Shown piece by piece: positions 43,939 to 55,450 of a stretch of DNA of 64,000 nt. Position 1 is the stretch's first letter, and the number at the start of each line of letters is the position of its first letter. A program made the position numbers and the translations under genes. The stretch spans positions 161,792,106 through 161,856,105 of the forward strand of contig NC_092858.1 in assembly GCF_032062135.1 (NCBI RefSeq), written 5' to 3'. Below the pieces are notes generated by a model, which did not search any database, was not told the DNA's origin, and was given only the letters and a program-made list of their open reading frames with translations. This DNA is from Pyxicephalus adspersus. Lineage: Eukaryota; Chordata; Amphibia; Anura; Pyxicephalidae.

Positions 43939-44530
43939 ATTTAGGGGACCCCTGGAACAATGGCATGCTGATAAAGGATGATCAGTGCAAGTGGCCCTGA
44001 GAGCATCTAAGGCCTGGATAGGTTGAAGTCTGAATTTGGATAGGATATTAGGAACTAGGTCACTCTGGCATGGAGATTTTATTCCCCCTTGGAACTGCGT
44101 ATAAATGCCAATTGGGTTGGGACTTGGTATGCCGAAAGCAAGTGTTCCTTGATGTTCCTCATTTTCTGTTGGATTTTACAGTGAATCATTAAAAAACAGG
44201 TCTGTGAGACTGCATGAGTTTCTGTAGTAAACTCAACAAAAAAAAACTACAAAAGGTACAAAAACGTGGCCGCTATGTGGTGCGGGTTTCTGGGATCTTA
44301 CCTGATTGGTGGTTGCTGATCAGATAGTGGATCTGCTGGGGAAGGGTCAAGTTGTTCATAGGAATTAATTCCAAAAAGGTTGGGTGGTGAAAACATTTGT
44401 CCTACCCAATCATCCTTTATTTCATTATCAGGATCGGAGGGGTATTTTTTTCTTGGTGGGTTTGGGGGTCTTAAGAAAACTTTATAGAAACTTTATAAAA
44501 CATGAAAATGAAACTAATCAAACTATGAAA

Positions 44531-44645
44531 ATTCACTTAGCTTAGTAAATGTGATTCAATGAATTCCCAATCAGGTGCAAGGGATATATAAAAAACAAGA
44601 TTTTTGCTTGCACATGAACTTTATTCCATTCACTAACCTAAGTGT
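44531..44645. mobile_element. Fold-back MITE, family 5, partial copy
   Basis: Contains ATTCACTTAGCTTAGTAAAT, CCAATCAGGTGCAAGG and the inverted TTGCTTGCACATGAAC, ending near TTCACTAACCTAAGTG. It lacks the outer arms. Confidence 0.5.
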
Positions 44646-44689
44646 TATTATATTAGTCTTTATATGCCACAGTCCTTTTCAGCACTAGT

Positions 44690-45070
44690 AATGAACTAAT
44701 GTTAAGGAATATTAACATTGGGAGGAACAAAATTGGAGGTTTACTTCATATTTTATATATATTAATGTTGGTAAAAATAAAATAAAAGGGTTTATTAGCT
44801 GCACTGCAGTGAAAAAAATTGGAAAATATCTGCTAACTGAATAAAATAAAATTCAAGGTTTTATTAGCAGACACGTAGCATGCCGTAGTGAAACATGGAG
44901 ATAATAACAAAGTGCTAAATAAAACAAAATTGAAGGTATTATTTGATGATAGGGGGTCCATCACAGCAAAAAATAGGGATAATACAAATGGGCTTTGCTA
45001 GTTACAGTGATTTAAAATATAGTAACATGGATTTTTATTAAAGCTGTGACTTAATATGCATTAGCAAAAT
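44690..45070. repeat. Degenerate tandem repeat, roughly 70-77 bp
   Basis: The motif AATAAAATAAAATTCAAGG recurs in altered form at about 44771, 44840 and 44917, each followed by TTATTAG-like and CAGTGAAA-like segments. Units are strongly diverged. Confidence 0.35.
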
Positions 45071-45108
45071 ATCTCTTTCCGACAACACATGGGCACCAAA
45101 TGGGCAAT

Positions 45109-45112
<4 letters not shown>

Positions 45113-45141
<29 letters not shown>
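45113..45141. repeat. (TA)n microsatellite
   Basis: An AT dinucleotide run following TTGCA. Confidence 0.9.
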
Positions 45142-45148
<7 letters not shown>

Positions 45149-45410
45149 TTGTATATAATACACATGCAACAATCAGCCAACTGTTACAATCGGCAGGCAG
45201 CAAATAGCTAATCACTGCAATACAAAAACAGGAAAAAGCCAGTTGTGACAATATGTGGGTAACAAACACATAAAAAGTGCAAAAAGTGGGAAAAAATGGG
45301 TAAATTTGACTATAAGGGGGCAACAAACTAGAAATTATAACAATTAAAGAGGTAACATGTAACATGTGGTAACATGAGCACAATAAACATATAAGTGTGA
45401 TGTTGTATGA

Positions 45411-45633
45411 GGCCTGATTTATTAAAGCTCTCCAAGACTGGAGAGGATATACTTTCAAAGGTAAACTTGGGCGATCCAGCAAATCTGGAATGGATTTCTT
45501 AAAAGTAATAGGCTATTTGTCAGCAAATGTTTTCAATCTTGGGCCACATCCATTATAGATTTGCTGGATCACCTAGGTTCACTGATGAAAGTGTATCCTT
45601 TCTAGTCTTGGAGAACTTTAATAAAGCAGGTCC
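45411..45633. mobile_element. Palindromic MITE, family 7, copy 3 (full length)
   Basis: GGCCTGATTTATTAAAGCTC at the left and GAACTTTAATAAAGCAGGTC at the right, with internal GGCGATCCAGCAAATCTGG and TTTGCTGGATCACCTAGG. Same layout and spacer as the copy at 11084. Confidence 0.75.
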
Positions 45634-45778
45634 ATTGTCTTCAAGCCTCTCCCCTGAAAACCTCCCACCAGCAAAACCCTTTCTCCCATTAAAGCCCTTA
45701 TTTGTCAAAACAATTTCCTTCGGCAACCTTTCCCCAGATATGGCCCTTTTTCATAAAATACTTACCAGACGTCAGATA

Positions 45779-45935
45779 TTTTTATTACTAATATTAATAA
45801 ACAGGATTTTTTTTTAACATATTACTTAGCGCTGTACAATAAATAGGGGTTGCAAATGACAGAGAGATACAAACAATAACACAGGAGGTGGAGAGGACTC
45901 TGCTCAAAAGAGCTTACAATCTAGGAAAGATGGTG
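45779..45935 (-). mobile_element. LINE 3' end, copy 3
   Basis: AATAAACAGGATTTTTTTTT, ACATATTACTTAGCGCTGTA, GGGGTTGCAAATGACAGAGA, AGAGCTTACAATCTAGGAAA. Same family as copies 1, 2 and 4. Confidence 0.6.
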
Positions 45936-46145
45936 GTTGGTAAGGCCTCCTGGGGTTGTCCTCCATTGGGACACATCTGAGCTTAGCAGAACTTTCCTTC
46001 TCCACCTTTGTATTTGAGGTCTGACGGGACTGGAGGTGGTACTGCAGACTCCTACAGAGTGGTCCTACAACCTATAACATGGTGGTAGCCAATGCAAACA
46101 TCTTCTTCTCCTTATATGCCATTGTACGAGTGGAGTATGATTTTA

Positions 46146-46815
46146 GGGTCTGATTTCTAAATAATGTGGCTTTCCAGTGACAAAAGTGAATTATCACCTT
46201 GCAAGAGATCATTCACTTAGCTTAGTGAATGAGGTGATAGTTAGCTTTGCAAAGAATACCCAATCACATGCAAGGAAATCCAAATGAACGGGATTTTTCC
46301 TTGTACATGATTGGATGGTTAAAGTCAATAGAGCTTCATTTTACTCATTTACCAAGCTAAGTAAACTATCTCTTGCAAGTAAATCATTAGGGATGAGCGA
46401 GATTTTAAAATTCGATCTTGTGGCGAATCGGGCTGTTCTCGCTTACCGAACAGAGAGAGAATGGCCTGTGTAAATTCGGCCATCGAGATCAGATTTTTTG
46501 GGATCTGCAAGAGCAAGCAGGGGAGCTGAACTGACAACTCCGCTCCCCTGATTGCTCTTGCAGCCCTGTAGTATGTGTTCTTGGATAGATATTCTCTATC
46601 CAAGAACACAAGAGTCCTGCGGCTGTGCTCATCATGAATGAATGCTGTCATGGGAATCATCCTGTAATGATTCCCTCGATCTTCCAATGGGTTCGCCAAA
46701 ATTTCGCCGACCCATCGGAAGTTTGAAGAAATTTTCGCGAGAATGTCAGAAGCATTCTCGCTCATCCCTATTAATCATTTACTTTTCTATGTGAACAGCC
46801 AATATACCTTTGGTA
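46146..46815. mobile_element. Fold-back MITE, family 5, interrupted by a hAT-like insertion
   Basis: Left arm (TGACAAAAGTGAATTATCACC, TTGCAAGAGATCATTCACTT, AGCTTAGTGAATGAG, CCAATCACATGCAAGGAAA) is complementary to the right arm (TTTTTCCTTGTACATGATTGG, CTCATTTACCAAGCTAAGT, TCTCTTGCAAGTAAATCAT, then after the insertion TTACTTTTCTATGTGAACAG). Partial relatives lie at 44531-44645 and 48178-48300. Confidence 0.65.
46388..46770. mobile_element. hAT-like element, family 4, copy 2, nested
   Basis: Same TAGGGATGAGCGAG / CTCGCTCATCCCTA ends as the copy at 40463. Flanks taaatcat and ttaatcat form an 8-bp duplication with one difference. It lies inside a fold-back element of another family (46146-46815). 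Confidence 0.85.
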
Positions 46816-47659
46816 ATATTACTCATTTATATGTAATGGTATTCTTATGTATGCCGCAATATTTATTTGTATGTATTGGATCACTTCTATGTTACTGCTT
46901 CATTAATCAATTAAAAAGTAAGACCCGGTTACTTTTCATTTTGAACTATATGAAATATATAAAAATAATTGGTGACTCTGGCCCAGTCACTCCCACCCAC
47001 CATTAATTATATATAGACGTCACTCTTACATACACATAACAAACTTTATTATTCCGGTTATTATTTGCTGCACTCTCAGATTTTTCTTTAGACCCAATTT
47101 ATGAAAAAAATCACATTATTATTTCTTCCAGCCGTACAAGTGTTCTACCGTCACTTTGTTGTATGTTTATAGCTGAACGCTGTACACGTTCTTATTTTAG
47201 CCACGGCAGGAAGATAGATGGAATTATTTACATCAAAGAAATAGCAAATCTGGGAAATCTCGCTGCAGTAAAGGCAGTCAAGTGTTTTAAGTTCCACTCG
47301 AATGAAGTTGGAGATTTTAGCAAACTGAAAGACTTGAAAGGCTGACATGCTTCTCCAAGCTTTGAGCTTCTTTCTGAGAGGGCGAAGGCAAAGCGAGAAC
47401 CTGTTCACTGCAGGGTGCGGAGACGAGGTGCGAGCTGTCTGACGCTTTGCTACATTAAACATCTTTAAAAAGTTAGGAAAGGGGAGAAGATCCTGCTGTG
47501 ATTATAAAGGAAACGATTTTGTCTTGTGTTAATCAGCTGGTAAAGTAACATCGATATAAAGGACAATTATCAATATCTCACTAATAAAACTTTAATCATT
47601 CAATAATATTATATAATATTATATGAATAATAATTATTATATGATATTAATACAATTAT
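46816..47659. other. Intergenic with a GC-richer patch at 47163-47460
   Basis: The patch is open on both strands (60 codons plus, 103 codons minus) and differs from the AT-rich flanks, but neither peptide is recognised and no splice pairing is visible. Confidence 0.4.
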
Positions 47660-48028
47660 NNNNNNNNNNNNNNNNNNNNNNNNNNNNNNNNNNNNNNNNN
47701 NNNNNNNNNNNNNNNNNNNNNNNNNNNNNNNNNNNNNNNNNNNNNNNNNNNNNNNNNNNNNNNNNNNNNNNNNNNNNNNNNNNNNNNNNNNNNNNNNNNN
47801 NNNNNNNNNNNNNNNNNNNNNNNNNNNNNNNNNNNNNNNNNNNNNNNNNNNNNNNNNNNNNNNNNNNNNNNNNNNNNNNNNNNNNNNNNNNNNNNNNNNN
47901 NNNNNNNNNNNNNNNNNNNNNNNNNNNNNNNNNNNNNNNNNNNNNNNNNNNNNNNNNNNNNNNNNNNNNNNNNNNNNNNNNNNNNNNNNNNNNNNNNNNN
48001 NNNNNNNNNNNNNNNNNNNNNNNNNNNN
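47660..48028. other. Assembly gap
   Basis: A 369-base N run that hides the left half of a palindromic MITE. Confidence 0.99.
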
Positions 48029-48132
48029 TTTTGAAACCTGGACCAGATACATTCCAGGATTGCTGGATCACCCAGCTTCACTTCTGAAAGTGTATTCTCT
48101 CCAGCCGTGGAGAGCTTTCATAAATCAGAGCC
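48029..48132. mobile_element. Palindromic MITE, family 7, copy 4 (right half; left half in gap)
   Basis: Starts at the gap edge with CCTGGACCAGATACATTCC, then GATTGCTGGATCACCCAGCT, GAAAGTGTATTCTCTCCAGC and GAGAGCTTTCATAAATCAG. The left half would lie in the N run 47660-48028. Confidence 0.7.
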
Positions 48133-48177
48133 TCAGAGAGAACAGAATACAAAAGAAATAAGTGACATGTAGTGGTG

Positions 48178-48300
48178 GGGTTGATTTACTAAAGGAATAA
48201 AGGCTGTTCACATAGTAAAGTGAATCATCTCCTTGCAAGGGATATTAGCTTAGTAAATGATATTAAGCTCTGATTCAACCCTCCAATCATGTGCAAGGAA
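48178..48300. mobile_element. Fold-back MITE, family 5, left-half copy
   Basis: Begins TTGATTTACTAAAGGAATAA, then GCTGTTCACATAGTAAAGTG, TCTCCTTGCAAGGGAT, AGCTTAGTAAATGAT and CCAATCATGTGCAAGGAAAA. The right half is missing. Confidence 0.5.
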
Positions 48301-49284
48301 AAATTCTGACTTCTAAATTTTCTCTCCTCCATAAGAAAAAAAAACTGAAACAGAAGACTACAGAATCTGTAGTATGTTACATTTTTGAGTTAAGATACAT
48401 ATAGTGGATGCACTTTACATCCTACTATTCCCTACTGACACCTCTATAGTTTCCTCATACCTAGCAAGTGTCATTCTAGTCTGCATCCAGTTCTTTATGA
48501 TACCCCATGATCCGCTTTGAGGATAAGAATGGGGAACTCCAGCTGGGATAACTTTTAAAACATCGATATGACTTCTTTTTGATGTTTTTTCACTATTTCC
48601 CACCGCACTGTATAGACAATGGTCACCTACTCATTGGTAAAAGGACCATTCTTTAATCTGAGTGGCCTCTGTTAACTTGGTGGGTTATACACACAGAGCA
48701 ATTGTGATTAGACATTTTACTTTTTTATTTTTACAATTTTACACTTACCTTAGGCATAATGCATGCTTGATATAAAAATATGTAAGAAATTTGATAAAAT
48801 GGATTTTCCTGCAGAACATATCAATTAAATAGGCTACACAACTTACTGACCCAACACTTTATCTGTTCTAGTGTTCTGTTTTCTTTGAATTTTTGAAGAT
48901 CATCTTTTTTAACAATCATTTTATTACCATATGCTCTCAAAAGTCAATTTGGGATTCATTTTATTATATTTTTAATCTTTATTTTTAGATATCAACTTGA
49001 TTATTCCAAGATTATGTATTCATCCATTAACCCTTGGGTTAGAAATATATTCCATATTTTTAATGTGGACTTTTCACTTGAATTGAAGGGTCCCTTACGC
49101 TGGCTAAGCCTCTCCCTCTCCCAAATCACAAGAAGTCTCAGAAGTAGCCATGAATAGACACCTTGTGCATGGAGGATAGATCATTACATAATATACCTGA
49201 TCTTTCTTTTGTGCAGTGAATCAGGAAATGCTTTGCTCCTAGCTGTGCTGCAAGTAGATAGGGTGCAGATTTAAACAGAGGGGC

Positions 49285-49355
<71 letters not shown>

Positions 49356-49446
49356 NNNNNNNNNNNNNNNNNNNNNNNNNNNNNNNNNNNNNNNNNNNNN
49401 NNNNNNNNNNNNNNNNNNNNNTATATATATATATATATATATATAT
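49285..49446. repeat. (TA)n microsatellite spanning an assembly gap
   Basis: AT dinucleotides on both sides of the N run 49356-49421, so the gap is probably an unresolved stretch of the same repeat. Confidence 0.9.
49356..49421. other. Assembly gap in (TA)n
   Basis: A 66-base N run inside a TA microsatellite. Confidence 0.99.
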
Positions 49447-50421
49447 AATAATTCATTGGTAGTTGACAACAAATACCTGTATATTTGCTCATAAACTTGC
49501 AAAACCACAGTGGGAAAAAATTCAATGCCTGATGGATTAGGAAAATGTCTTTTTTTCCCCAGCAGAAAATTATACCAGCTCCAACAAGTCAATCTTCCTA
49601 GCGCTCCTTTAGCTGCCTGTGATAATGACATTGGCCAATAGGTGGCAATGAATAACTGCAGTAAATGACATTATAAAACAAAATGATGTGCTTTATATTT
49701 TCCCTAAATTGTAAATCTTTTCAGAAACAAAATATAATTGTGTTGTCCATACACTCTATTTGCTTTTCTTTTCTTTTTTTTTTTTTGCCTCTGAGCTAAA
49801 GGAACTCATTTGGACTTTGATGTCCCAGTAAATAGTACAATTTGGAGAGCCAAGGTGCTTATTTTCTGACTAATGTATTTTTGTTCTGTAACATATGGCC
49901 TGTTTGAATGCTTCCGCCGTTACATTAGGATAAAAGCAGTAAGGATTTGGTATGAATACAAGGTTTCACACCTCTAAGGTTTTGGCAAAATGTGCTGTAT
50001 TTTCTGTTTCCAAATATTGGATCATGATGTGGATAAGCAGGTAACAGTTCTAAAATAAACTCCGGTATTACATCACAAAAATGTATACTGCTCGTTCTAA
50101 TATATGTTTTTATTAAAAGGTGCATACTGTATATCATCAAAGGAAACTCAGGTTTGTTCATACTATGAGTTTTACTAAATGTGGTGCGTGGAAGTGCTTT
50201 TGTGCTGCCATTATAAATGAATGGCAATTCTGATTGTTGATTACTTTCACAGATCATGGTACATTAAAATGATACAAATATTTTTATTTAGAGTATATGC
50301 CACCAACAGCTGGTCATTTTTTCCTGTTCTGTAAGATAAAATAATTATTAGAATGTAATATGTAATGTTTAATAAAATTAATAATGAAAATAGGCAGAAA
50401 AGAAATTCAGACAGCGGTCAC

Positions 50422-51270
50422 GAAACAAATGTTCCATTATTTTGGTGGAATCAAGAAGTGCTTCCTAATATTGGTGGCCAGAGTAGAAATGCTCCTTTGC
50501 ATTGGCGGTCAGGGGAGAATTGTCCTTTTATATTAGTGGTCATTGGAGAAGTGCTTCGTAACATTGGTGGTCAGTGGAAAAGAGCTCCCTTGTATTGGTG
50601 GTCAGTGAAATAATGCTTCCTAATAATGGTGGTCATTGGAGGAGTGCTCCCTTATATTGGTGGTCATTGGAGAAGTGCTCCCCAATATTGGTGGTCAGTG
50701 GGGAAGTACTCCCTTATATTGGTGGCCAGAGTAGAAATGCTCCTTTGCATTGGCGGTCAGGGGAGATTTGTCCTTTTATATCAGTGGTCATTGGAGAAGT
50801 GCTTCGTAATATTAGTGGCCAGTGGAAAAGAGCTCCCTTATATTGGTGGTCATTGGAGAAGTTCTCCCTAATATTAGTGGTCAGTGGAAAAGAGCTCCCT
50901 TATATTGGTGGTCAGTGAAGTAATGCTTCCTGATATTGGTGGTCATTGGAGGAGTGCTCCCTAATATTAGTGGTAAATAGAGAAGTGGCCTCAAATATAG
51001 GTGGTCAGTGGAGAAGTGCTCTGGTATATTGGTGATCATTGGAGAAGTGATCCCTAATATTGGTGGTCATTGGAGAAATAATCCTTTACTTTGATGCTTA
51101 TTGGAAACGGGCTTACTTATACATTGCTGGCAAGTAGAGAAATGTTCCTTTAAAAGATGGTCAGTGAAGAAATATCTTTCTGTCATTGGGGGTCGGTAAA
51201 ATAATTTCCCCCATACTAGAGATATGTGTCCTGTCCCCCACCTGTCAATTGGTGGTTAGTGGAACAACAT
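50422..51270. repeat. 31-bp tandem array (about 25 units)
   Basis: Successive units each 31 bp, for example GAAGTGCTCCC-TATATTGGTGGTCATTGGA-type variants, exact in length from about 50455 to 51080 and degraded on both edges. Because 31 is not a multiple of three and the unit has few stops, all three plus frames stay open for long runs; the predicted peptides are by-products. Two cycles of an eight-unit pattern are visible (same variant at 50486 and 50734). Confidence 0.9.
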
Positions 51271-52827
51271 CTTTTGACTCTGAGGCTCATTGATTTGGGA
51301 TGGAACTGGGCTTTGTAACAAGTAGATTTTGTTCACCTCTGCTACATGTAAATTCCAGCTGCTGTCTGTAAGATGGGTGATGGTGGGCTAGTTCCGTCAC
51401 TGTCAGGATGTATTTGCATTTTGCCTGATCGGAAGAGTTGGCATGGTTGTCAGAGTTGGCAGGTCTATGCACCTCTTAGTACCTCCACTCTAAACCTGCA
51501 GCTCTTCATCAAGGTGCAAAATCATTAAAGAAAATAATAAAATATTGAACAAGAAAAAAGGGGTAATATCCATTTAAGAAACCTGCATTTGTAAAATTCA
51601 CACCTATGGGATGTATTGTAATATATTGCAGGTTAATATGGAGCATCAGGTGAAATATATTGAAAATTCAACCTAAACAAATAAATTATATAAAAAAAAA
51701 ACTCATGAAGATTTCAGCCAGAGGTATAAGTTCCTTCTGATTTATGAATATTTTCATTTGGTGACCCTGGGTCTTAAGTCTTCATATACGCATAGTTGGC
51801 ACAGTGCTGTGGGGCAGAGGACACTCGGAGATATTTAATGAACATAGGTATATATCATACACCAAAGACTTGAAGAGTTCTGCACGGAGAAGAGCACAGG
51901 AAAAATATTGTGTTCTATTAAATCATGTTCATTAATCACAACAATATCAGATGCAAAAACACTGCCTGTTTGATTTAATTTAAAAGTATAATAAAATTAT
52001 GCTTAGAACTAAATACAAATGCAATTCAGAACAATGATTTATGAATTTTAAAAGGGTTTAAAGGGAAAGCTTGGCAAAACTACATACACAGAATACAGCT
52101 CACAGGTCTCACACGTGCAGGCATAGTGGTAATGCAGTAAGTCATCAGACTGTTGCAAGAAGACCAAATGCTGAACCATGAGAATGTAATGGTGCAGTAT
52201 TCTCTGCCATGGTTACTGAAGCTACATTCTGACTCTCAAGGGCCAATATTATACAATGAAATAATGAACATGGCATTACAATAATATGACAACATTAAAC
52301 ACTCATAGGAAATTCCTGAACATGAAACATTCCAAGGCAAGTTAAACTCTTGATGTGTTTTACCCCGACCCAAGGTAATGACCCTATGACCATGCCTCAT
52401 TGGAAGGCAAACCAATTCCACTTATTGGGTTATACCTATAGTGGTGACAGGAACAGGCATTCCCATGTGGCTGGCACCTTATTCTTTATGGGCTGCAATG
52501 GGAAAGACCCTACATGTAGAATTTCATCAGAATGTGGTTCAGAAGTGTAAGGAAGTGGTCACCTTACCACCAGTCTGAGCATAATCTTAACAATAACAAC
52601 TTAAGGCACAGATATACAGAATACAGCTTGTAACCATAAAGCCTGTATCTGTGCCCGGTTCCCAATGGGCTTCTTAGACATAAAGGTGAAGCAGCAGTTG
52701 AGTTATAGTTTTATATTGAACTCTTGTAGTGAAATGGAATCCATGTGAGACAAAGAAGCTGAGACTCTACCTGCCGAACACAACCTTAAAATGAAATGTA
52801 TCTTTTGGATGAACTGACCATTTAGCA
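51271..52827. other. Intergenic, no gene seen
   Basis: No recognisable coding, RNA or repeat content. Confidence 0.5.
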
Positions 52828-53056
52828 CAGTGTTTTTCAACCTGGGTTTAGTGGAACTAAGTGACACCAATGATTTGCTTGGCTATCTGTAAGGGTGACA
52901 TTCTTCCCAATAGCTATCAATGTAAGAGGCTTTCTTCCAACTGACCACCAGGCTCATAAACTGTAAATTGTGGAAATAGTATAGATAGCAGATTCCCTGA
53001 AGACCAGAAAGTTATTTTAAGGGTTCCCCCAATGGTAAAATGGTTGAGAAACACTG
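52828..53056. mobile_element. hAT-like MITE, family 1, copy 4 (inverted)
   Basis: Both termini are clear: CAGTGTTTTTCAACCTGGG at the left and GGTTGAGAAACACTG at the right. Flanks atttagca and ttttagag are partly matching 8-mers. On the minus strand it contains GGTGGTCAGTTGGAAGAAAG, the same 31-bp segment as in the other copies. Confidence 0.7.
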
Positions 53057-53379
53057 TTTTAGAGTGTATCTAATGCTAAAGAGATTTGGATAGTGTGGTC
53101 ATGGCTTAGGTAACTTCCATCAAGTTTTGTTTGCTGCCTGAGTCACAGTTGAGGAGATTCTCCCTCTCTGTATTTGACCTTTTGAGCACAACAGGAATAG
53201 ATTAAAAATTTTCATATGGAGACACTTGTTTCAGTAACAGCTTTCTGCGAGAGGAGTTTTCAAGCTGTATGCTGTTTATGTCTTTATGGATTTCTTGCGC
53301 TCTTTACCAGTGACCAGCAACATGATTGTGGCAAGCCATAGCCGTGCAGATGCGCCTTACAAACTTGCCCTTCCCCTTA

Positions 53380-54240
53380 ATTCCAATCTCCCCCCCCAAA
53401 TCCCCCCACATCCCAATCCCCCCACCAATGAATTACCACTCCAAGCATTGCTTAAATGGCCCATAGGCCTTTTATTAACAGAATTATAACCAAAATTAAC
53501 TTAATATCAAATAAAATATAAATAACAATATAAATAACAAAATAAATAATAAAACAGTATAAATAAAAGCATACATAGAATAACCAATATAACCTAATAA
53601 CATCATAATTAAAGAATAAGTACCAGATACATATTTACACATTCTAACCATATTGCTTTCCCAACTTTCTTACTGGTTGCAGGTCCTCGAAGGCCACCAC
53701 CTTACACCTTTTTGGGGTCTGCACCTTAAAAACAGTTGCTCCCAGCCGCCCATACTCCCAGCTCGGGAACGAATATATCCTTTTCTTGTGCAGACCCTCC
53801 CCACAACACTTTACCAGACCATTAACCCAAACCAGGGGTTCCATACCAAAAATGGAACCCTAACCAAAATATTGCCACCAGCACACTCCCCCCGAGGACC
53901 TCCCGCCCTACTAGCCAAAACAGCAATTAAAAACCCAAACTGCCAACCACATAATCCCTAAAAGGGAGGAAGGTTGGGAAAACTTTTCCGGAACGCTGTC
54001 ATGCTATGAAAGGGGGGGTGGTCCCTCCTCCTCCTGTCCATTTTAACTACTCTTGCCCCTCCTTAAACCTCCTCCCCCTCCTTCCCCCCTCCCTTTCCTC
54101 TCGCTCACTCTCGTCCAAAACTTTTAACCCTATGCTATCTGCCCCCTTACTGCCCAGTCATGACCGCCTTCCCCTATGCTCCTTCCTCGCTCGGTACAGG
54201 CCTCACTGGATCATTAGCGTGGCATAGGACTTCCTGAATT
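53380..54240. other. C-rich, strand-asymmetric block, unassigned
   Basis: Long C-rich, G-poor stretches on the plus strand with an AT-rich interval (about 53480-53640). The minus strand gives a short open frame including TPKRCKVVAFEDLQPVRK near 53660-53720, but I recognise no family. It could be a minus-strand retroelement tail; that is a guess. Confidence 0.3.
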
Positions 54241-55450
54241 ATTTCCCATTTGATTAAACAAGTCATCTTAGTGCAGGTACTGCTGAATACACTGCACACA
54301 GGTGCACTTTTCTTGCTGTAGTTGGGTGTAACTCACTAGAAAGCTGGATGAACTTCTCTCTTTTATTCTACAATACCACATGGTGCCCTCGGGGAACACA
54401 GCTTGCTGTATAACATTGCATGTCTTATTCTCCTTTTTTATTGCAAGTTTAAATAAATTGTATTTAAGCCACTTCAGTCAAGTAGTAGTTTAGCATACTC
54501 CCAACATTCCAGAGTAATGACGAGCAATAGCCCAATTCACTGATTGGCGTGAGACTGAGACATCTAGGAACCATCAATAAAACTAGAGAGGGCCAACTTA
54601 CAGATGGAAGGCCACCCTGAATCTAGTCTCCGAGCCGAAAATATGCAATATAAAAACACCAATAAACCTAATCATATATACATTGCTACACCTGTACCTC
54701 TGTCCTGGATGAGACATTGGAATCATGACACACATTCCAGGGATAGTTACAACCTGCGTGTTCTGGTAATTCTGCTGCAAAAATCACTTTTCAGGACTAG
54801 AAACTGTTATTATGTTAATAATTAGTCACGTTAAAATGGAGTTGATGGTTGCTAATATATTAGCCAGATGCTAAAAGGACAAATAAATCACAAGAGGGCT
54901 TCCACAAAACAAATTACAGATACTATTTCTGGAAATGTAGGTAAATGTTTCTGAGAGCTTAGCAGCAGAAGACAGTGCAGGTTAATTATAATGCAATGAA
55001 TCTTTATGTATGACATTTGTTGTGAACTTTTCTTTTATTACAGCTAAATTTTTTTGCCCTTAAAAAAACGGCTTTGTTTATCTGCAGAATTTATTAATTC
55101 TCTTTTTTTGCCATTTGCCAGCTGTTTTGCCTTTGAAATTTTCCATAAACAACAAAAAAGTTTAAGAAAAAGAAATTTGCATGATTAATATAGCAAAGTG
55201 TTGAACATAATCAGTTGTAACATTGGCTTCACTTTTAGTTGAATGTTTTAAAAATCAGCTTTATGTTTATTAAGCATGGAAATAAAAATTAGTCAGATCT
55301 TTGTGAAAGCAGCAGAAAATAGCTGGCGCACACAGAAATGCCGTGCATATGTTTGCATACTGCTTCTTTTTGGAAGGGGCTCCGTTAGTCTCTATTGTGA
55401 ACTGAAACACAGATTGGGTTGCGCCTCAAAAGAGGTTAAGTATATGTAAG
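54241..55450. other. Intergenic, no gene seen
   Basis: AT-rich between the C-rich block and the family 9 MITE. Nothing recognised. Confidence 0.5.

Larger units (their letters stand above)
48301..50421. other. Intergenic, no gene seen
   Basis: AT-rich, with the TA microsatellite and gap. GGCCAATAGGTGGCAATG at 49633-49650 is a weak CTCF-like match with two departures. Confidence 0.5.

Noticed and set aside
45051..45482. 143-codon minus-strand frame
   Set aside because: Runs through a TA microsatellite (YIYIYI) and into a palindromic MITE; no domain.
46349..46765. 138-codon minus-strand frame
   Set aside because: Lies almost entirely inside a hAT-like MITE (46388-46770) and overlaps its target duplication; not a gene.
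50365..50918. Overlapping repeat-protein frames (YWWSLEK-type, 82-114 codons)
   Set aside because: By-products of the 31-bp tandem array, which is open in all three plus frames.
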